Shown here: piece after piece, positions 59,040-64,000 of the stretch
Layout of the letters: each line of letters starts with the position of its first letter
Position numbering within the stretch: the first letter of the stretch is position 1
Origin: Girardinichthys multiradiatus
Taxonomy: Eukaryota; Chordata; Actinopteri; Cyprinodontiformes; Goodeidae
Direction: 5' to 3'
Assembly (NCBI RefSeq): GCF_021462225.1
Contig: NC_061795.1
Coordinates: 46,774,880-46,838,879, forward strand
DNA: 64,000 bases
Notes under the pieces: generated by a model
The model's input: only the letters and a program-made list of their open reading frames with translations
Database searches by the model: none
Told to the model about the DNA's origin: nothing
Translations under genes and position numbers: made by a program

Positions 59040-59170
59040 AGTCAGATTAGTGAGAAATGACGAAGTTTCACATACGGAGAGAAGGAAGAAGAGTGGAGCT
59101 ATAAAACAGAGGAAACAGCTAAGCTTCACAAACACAGAGAGGACCTGCTTTCAGCTGCTGAGGTGAGTGT
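59040..59170 (+). promoter_or_regulatory. TATA box and first-exon-like sequence, antisense to gnao1
   Basis: TATAAA at 59100-59105 in the context CTATAAAAC is followed about 25-60 bp later by a short exon-like stretch. That stretch ends in a perfect donor, CTGCTGAG/GTGAGTGT (junction after 59162). An IRF-type half site AGTTTC lies at 59064-59069. This is the geometry of a TATA promoter with a short non-coding first exon. I found no coding exon downstream that I recognise, so the transcript, if real, could be non-coding or a decayed gene. Confidence 0.35.
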
Positions 59171-59914
59171 GTAAACCTATTTGGAAGTTTTCATACCTGT
59201 CTGTGGGTGGAGCATCTGCAGAAGATCTGACAGCTGATTGGTTAGAGAGGACAGTCGGTGGCAACAGTGACAGGAGGAGTAGAAGGAGCCAGAGATGCTG
59301 CAGGGCGGAGCTTAAAGAAGGAACAGAAAACGCAAGGGACCCGCCCACCCACGTCCAGATGCACCCTACCCTCAACTCGATACACTAACACTAACACACA
59401 TCCAGTGCTGCAAAGAAGGTGTTCACAGGGCAGGAAGACGGCGTACACAATGAGCAGTCACTTCAGAGAGCACGATGAAGAGGAGCAACGACCAAACACA
59501 GTACATGCGGATTTTAAGAAGAAAGAAGGGAGTAACAGAGAATAAGTAGTGCTGAGTGTGTTTGTTCTATCAGACAACACCTAGGAGTCAGACGCTTTTT
59601 TACCAGCAGAGCTATTGGAACCTCTCCCAGCAAACTTTCACAGAATGATTTGTTAGATGAATATGCTGTTCAGGACATTTTTAGCTTTTATGTCTCAGTC
59701 AAAAACTGATGTGAACATTTTTAAACACCTTATTTTCATTTAACTTGTAGCTATAATTTCTTAAGAACATTTGGGACTTTTGTTGTTCAGATGGACTTCA
59801 TTGGTTCTGCTAAAACATGGACACAGAGATCTTTAGTATTTGCAGAAAGAAATTCTGGAGCTGGGTGTGCTTTTCAAATTTAAATCGTCCTTACCTATTT
59901 GGAAAACAGCAAAC
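59171..59914. other. gnao1: gnao1 intron, GC-richer patch, unassigned
   Basis: 59200-59540 is less AT-rich than its surroundings and open in several frames on both strands (73-95 codons). None shows a domain or conserved motif I know. It lies directly downstream of the putative TATA promoter at 59.1 kb, so a lineage-specific exon cannot be excluded. Confidence 0.35.
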
Positions 59915-61405
59915 ACTTCTGGGAAAAACTATTTGCCACCTTAGAGATTTCTTGCTTTTTTATAGCCCTTAAATGTTTCAGATCATCAAACTCATTTTGA
60001 TATCAGACAAATATAACCCAATAAAAACAAAAAGCAGTTTCAATTAATGACTTCATTTATAATGATATTTTTATTAAAATCGAGGTGGCCCAATTTGAAA
60101 AAAATAATTGCTACCCTCGTTTAATCATGAATTAACTGTGATTAATCACCTTCATTGGACAACTGGCTCTTATTTCAATAGCCATGCTCTGACCTGTGGA
60201 GTTAAGAAATCCCTTTAAGAGAACCTGTATGTCAACATGAAGTAGGCTAAGGCAACACATCATGCCACAATCTAAACAAAAATTAAAGAACAAGTGAAAA
60301 ATTCTTTAACATCTATCAGTCTAGAAATGGTTGCAGGCCATTTTTAAGGGTTAGAGACTCGTGGAGACCCCAGTGAGAGCCATTATGCACAGATGGAGAA
60401 AACAAGGAACAGTGGGGAACCTTCCCAGAAATGGCCACCCTAAAGAAATCCCTTCAAGAGAGTCAATGACTCATCCACGAGGTCACAAAATTAACCTAAC
60501 AAAATATAAAGCTCTGCAGGTGTCACTTGGCTGAGCTAAGCTCACAGTTCATGATTCAACAATAAGAAAGAGACTGACCTAAAAAGAGATCGATGGTAGA
60601 TTTCCAAGGCCAAAACCACTGCTAAGCAAAAAGAACACAAAGGCCCGTCTCACATTTGGTAAAAAAAAAGAACATCCTTATGATCTTAAAGACTTCTGGG
60701 AAAATGTTCTGTGAACTGATTGAACAAAATTAGACCTTTTTAAAAGGTGTGTGTCCCGTTACACCCAGGGGAAAACTAACACAACATTTCAGTAGAAAAA
60801 GGCATAATACTGACAGTTAAACATGGTGTTGGTGGTGTGATGGTATGGGCTGCTGTGCTTCTTCAGGACTTGGATGACTTGCTATGACTGATGGAACCAT
60901 GAATTCTGCTGTCTACCATAAAAATCTGAAGGAAAACTTTGAGCCACCAGTTTGTGAACTTGAGCACAAATGCACTGGAGTTGTACAGAAGGACAATAAT
61001 CCAAAGCAAACCAGTAAGTCCACCTCTGAATGGCCTACCCAAAGTCTGGACTCATATCTGCCCTTAAACAACAATACTATCTTCCAGTGTAGCTAGTTCA
61101 AAACAATTCTGCAAAGAACAGTGGGTCCAAAATCAGCAAAGTAAAAGACTAAGTCCCAGTTATCACTAACACTGGATGTCAATTGTTGCTGTCAAGCGAG
61201 GCACGAACAACTAATAGGTTTAACAGGGCAATTACATAGAGGAATTTATGGTTAGGGTAGCTTTCCTTGAATAAATGAAATCCTAATTTGAAACTAGCCT
61301 TTTGTATTCACCCTGGCTATCTTTGTTTGATGATCTGAAACTCTCCAGTGTGACAAAAAAAGGCAAAAAGAAAAGAAATACAAGGGGGCAAATACTTTTG
61401 CACAT
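59915..61405 (+). mobile_element. Tc1-like DNA transposon, near full length, degenerate
   Basis: The left end 'gggaaaaactatttgccacc' and the inverted right end 'gggggcaaatacttttgcac' are the ends of the teleost Tc1 family with '...aaaaactatttgccccc' termini, about 1.49 kb apart. The coding strand is plus. It holds blocks for GGVMVW near 60825-60850, then DGTMNSAVYHKNLKENF (60890-60940) and DNNPKQTSKSTSEW (60990-61033, for DNDPKHTSKSTSEW, with the catalytic-region His replaced). 'TQSLDS' replaces the usual 'SQSPDL', and stops occur throughout. Full-length but inactive. Confidence 0.85.
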
Positions 61406-61919
61406 TGCAGCATATGACTAATGCACTCTGTTAATGTTTAGCTTGATTGTCAAATGAGAAGCTCTTCAGCTTGCAGCATTAGTTTGTTTTCCAACACTGT
61501 GGCACATATCTTGTTTCAGCTCCATTATTTACCTACAGGTCCTTTCTCAGGTGTTTTGACAAAATAAAACTATAGACACTTTGCCTAGAGTTCAGCGTGT
61601 TGGCATGAAAATGTTGCTTTTATGAATGTAATTACTGGATTATAAAGACAGGAGGCTGAGCAGTATAATAGGAGCACATTGCAGCTCCTTCTTCTACAGC
61701 AGGTTATAAATACTTCATGAGATGGTGTTAAAATGTAACATTGTAGTTAAAGATTTAAAGTCTTTCTGTGCTTTTGTTGGTATATGTACTGTGAAAGTCT
61801 TGAGATATCTCTTTCACAAAAAGGGTAATAGGGAGCACTCTCTTATTAAACTGACCTTTAAATCCGTTTTGGCAAAGAGAGCTACATAGCTATATAGCTA
61901 AAGCTTTAGATTATAGACT
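61406..61919. other. gnao1: gnao1 intron, spacer between two Tc1 copies
   Basis: AT-rich, no feature recognised. Confidence 0.4.
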
Positions 61920-63010
61920 GAGACAAAGTAATGAATACATTTTGAAGTGGACGAAATACATTTCATGGTTTTCAACAATTGTTAAAAATAAAAATCTGAA
62001 AAGTGTGCATTTGCATTCAGCTGCTTTTACACTGATAAATAAAACATTGCAAATTATTGGTAAATAACGTCCAACTGTGTGCAATTTAATCTCAGTATAA
62101 AGCTGTTCTGTTATGGCTTCAAAGGTTTTTCAAGAGAACAAACAGCATCATGAAGACCAAGGAACACAGGAGACGAGGAGAAACTATAAAGCAGGGTTAG
62201 CTTCTAAACAAGTATCCCTTTGAACATCTCACAGAGCTCTGTTCTCTGAACTTGGAAAGAGGGTGGGACCAACTGCAGCCTACCAAGACGTGGACATCCA
62301 CCTAAACTGACAGCTTGAGCAAGGAGAGCATAAATCAGAGAAGCAATGGCAACTCTGGAGGAGTTGCAGAAATCCACAGTTTATGTTGCAGAATCTGCTG
62401 ACAGGACATCTGTTAGTCGAGCACTCCCCAAATCCAGCCTTAATGGAAGAATGTGGAGGAGAACATCACTGTTGAAAAAAAAAAGCCACGACAGTACAGG
62501 ACACAGTAAATGTGTGTTCTGGTTGGCCCTCGTGTCAGATGAGACCAAACACTAACCTTTTGGCCTACATGCAATGTTGTGGAGTACGCCACACGCCACC
62601 CTGATCATGCTATCCCAGTGGTGAAATATTGTGGTGGCAGAATTAAGCTGTTTGATGCTTTTGTTCAGCAAAACCAGGGAAACAGGTCAGAGTTGATGGG
62701 GGGGATGGATAGAGCTAAATCCAGGACAATCCTGAAAGAAAAGCTATCGAGAGGCTGCAGAAGACTTGAGACTAGTGTGGAGGTTCACTTGCTAGAAGAA
62801 CAATGACCTTAAACATACAGCCAGAGCTACAATAGAAGGGTTTTGATCAAAAATGGTACAAAGTCCAGCCAGAAATACAATTGAGAATCTGTGGCAAAAC
62901 TTGAAAACTGATGTTCAAAGACGTTCTCCATCCAATCAGTCTCCAGACTAAGAAAGGTGGTGGACATACCCCAAAATACTTAAAGTTGCAATTTCAGTGA
63001 AAGGTGGTTC
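61920..63010 (+). mobile_element. Tc1-like DNA transposon relic, second family
   Basis: 'gaagtggacgaaatacattt', 'taaaaataaaaatctgaaaa', 'gcatcatgaagaccaaggaa', 'ctaccaagacgtggacatcc', 'cactctggaggagttgcaga'-like, 'gatgagaccaaacactaacc', 'aaatattgtggtggcagaat' (KYCGGRI for KHGGGSI), 'acaatgaccttaaacataca' (NDLKHT for NDPKH) and 'attgagaatctgtggcaaaa' (IENLW) appear in the order of a standard fish Tc1 element. Frames at 62346-62806 are fragments of its transposase. Frameshifts and deletions make it inactive. Confidence 0.8.
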
Positions 63011-64000
63011 TCAGGGAAAATAAATACAAATGCAGGCTGAACTTTACACATTTTATTTGTAAGAAAGTTTTGCAGCTTACTGTAAATCTAATATCACCAT
63101 CATTTTTTGGTTTTCTGTCCCATGGAAAGATGATTAAATCAGAGTTTGTCATTAAAAAGTAGCCAGGATCGGAATTGGATTTTCTTACTTTGGAAGAGAA
63201 ACAATCCAATGCATCCTTCTCTTCCTGACCCTTAAAGCAGATTAGTATTATAAGACAAGTTGCTTTCCAATTAAAACCCTAGCAGAGCAGTGACTTTAAA
63301 GAGCTGCCGGATCACGAGATGTGTTGCTTTATCGGTCTCATTACTGGGAGGTCCTTAGCTTTTCTTCCCAATTGTGAAATATTTTTGCTGAACTGTAGGC
63401 TGTTGATAGTAAAACAGAGAGAATGTGGGAGCCAAGAGAAAAAACATTTGTCTTCTAATTTGAACTCCTACACCTTCACTTCCAGCTTGCTGAAGATAGA
63501 AATGGATAACGTTAAACTGACAACAGATCAGATCTGTAAAGTTTTTCAGTAAAAACCTTCCATTTTTGTCTCATTCAGCTGTGGGTGCTTCACTTTACAG
63601 ACATCTAAAGATTACAGTTACGGTCGTATTAAATTAGTCAGTTCTCTAATTAGTTCCTCCATGACTGGTTGCCTCTTCATGTGTGGTTAAGAAATATTCC
63701 TGGGAATTCTACTTAATGCTGACTGCAGGCACTGATCCTCTCTGTTATGGCTGCAGAAAAGGAATAATTTGTTCTTTCTGTAAAAAGGTAGCTGTGTTAA
63801 AAAATGTCACTGTGACCTTCCTCTGTAAATGGGTCACAACATCAAAATAACCCAGACTAAATTAATGAATATTAACAGAAGCTGCTGGAAACATGTTTAA
63901 CAGTTATTGTACTTTCCTCATCTGGTGGTGTTCTGATGGTCCAGGATGCTCCATCAGCACAAATAGAGCAGCTTTCAAACCCAATTTTCCTGATTCAGAA
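63011..64000. other. gnao1: gnao1 intron, no recognised feature
   Basis: No exon with G-alpha motifs (for example DVGGQRSERKKW of exon 6) is visible on either strand. AT-rich, unassigned. Confidence 0.5.

Noticed and set aside
56404..64000. Search for gnao1 exon 6 (DVGGQRSERKKW motif)
   Set aside because: I found no minus-strand sequence encoding this motif, so the upstream exons are taken to be outside the window.

Overview
This window is nuclear DNA from a ray-finned (teleost) fish. It is AT-rich, and its genes are split into short exons with canonical GT-AG junctions. It carries the usual teleost repeat mix: a Rex3 retrotransposon, many Tc1-like transposon relics, several tRNA-derived SINEs and long GATA/GACA-type microsatellites. 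The exact species cannot be read from the sequence. Nothing here is bacterial or viral.

Two protein-coding genes are recognisable, both on the minus strand and both incomplete. (1) cbfb (core-binding factor beta) occupies the low-coordinate end. Exon 1 (9865-9942) and exon 2 (9347-9433) are intact, with a GC-rich 5'UTR/promoter at about 9943-10340 and a second GC-rich patch with an NRF-1-like site at 10650-10920. I saw no sign of exons 3-5, so positions 1-9346 read as the first part of intron 2. (2) gnao1 (G-protein alpha-o) occupies the high-coordinate half. Its last two coding exons are present twice, in the transcript order 7B (56250-56403), 8B (52995-53182), 7A (45563-45716), 8A (40311-40498). 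These are the mutually exclusive exon pairs that give the alpha-o2 and alpha-o1 C-termini. Exons 1-6 were not found and should lie beyond position 64000.

The roughly 27 kb between the gnao1 3' end and the cbfb promoter holds no gene I can recognise. It is a graveyard of mobile DNA: a TIR-bounded element with a THAP-like zinc-finger exon (16.9-18.0 kb), a 185-bp perfect ATCT array (18.9 kb), several Tc1 relics, a Penelope-like GIY-YIG scrap (26.1 kb), a broken 2.7-kb Rex3 LINE (31.25-33.92 kb) and SINEs. The gnao1 introns hold more Tc1 copies, an L1/Tx1-type LINE fragment (54.4-55.1 kb), SINEs, a GACA array and a CAG-rich tract. A TATA box plus first-exon-like structure on the plus strand at 59.1 kb could start a transcript antisense to gnao1.

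The most biologically informative feature is the gnao1 double 7/8 cassette: both copies have identical exon lengths and phases, so the choice of pair swaps the receptor-contacting C-terminal third of the protein without a frame change. No convincing new biological system was found; the novelty candidates are listed as findings.
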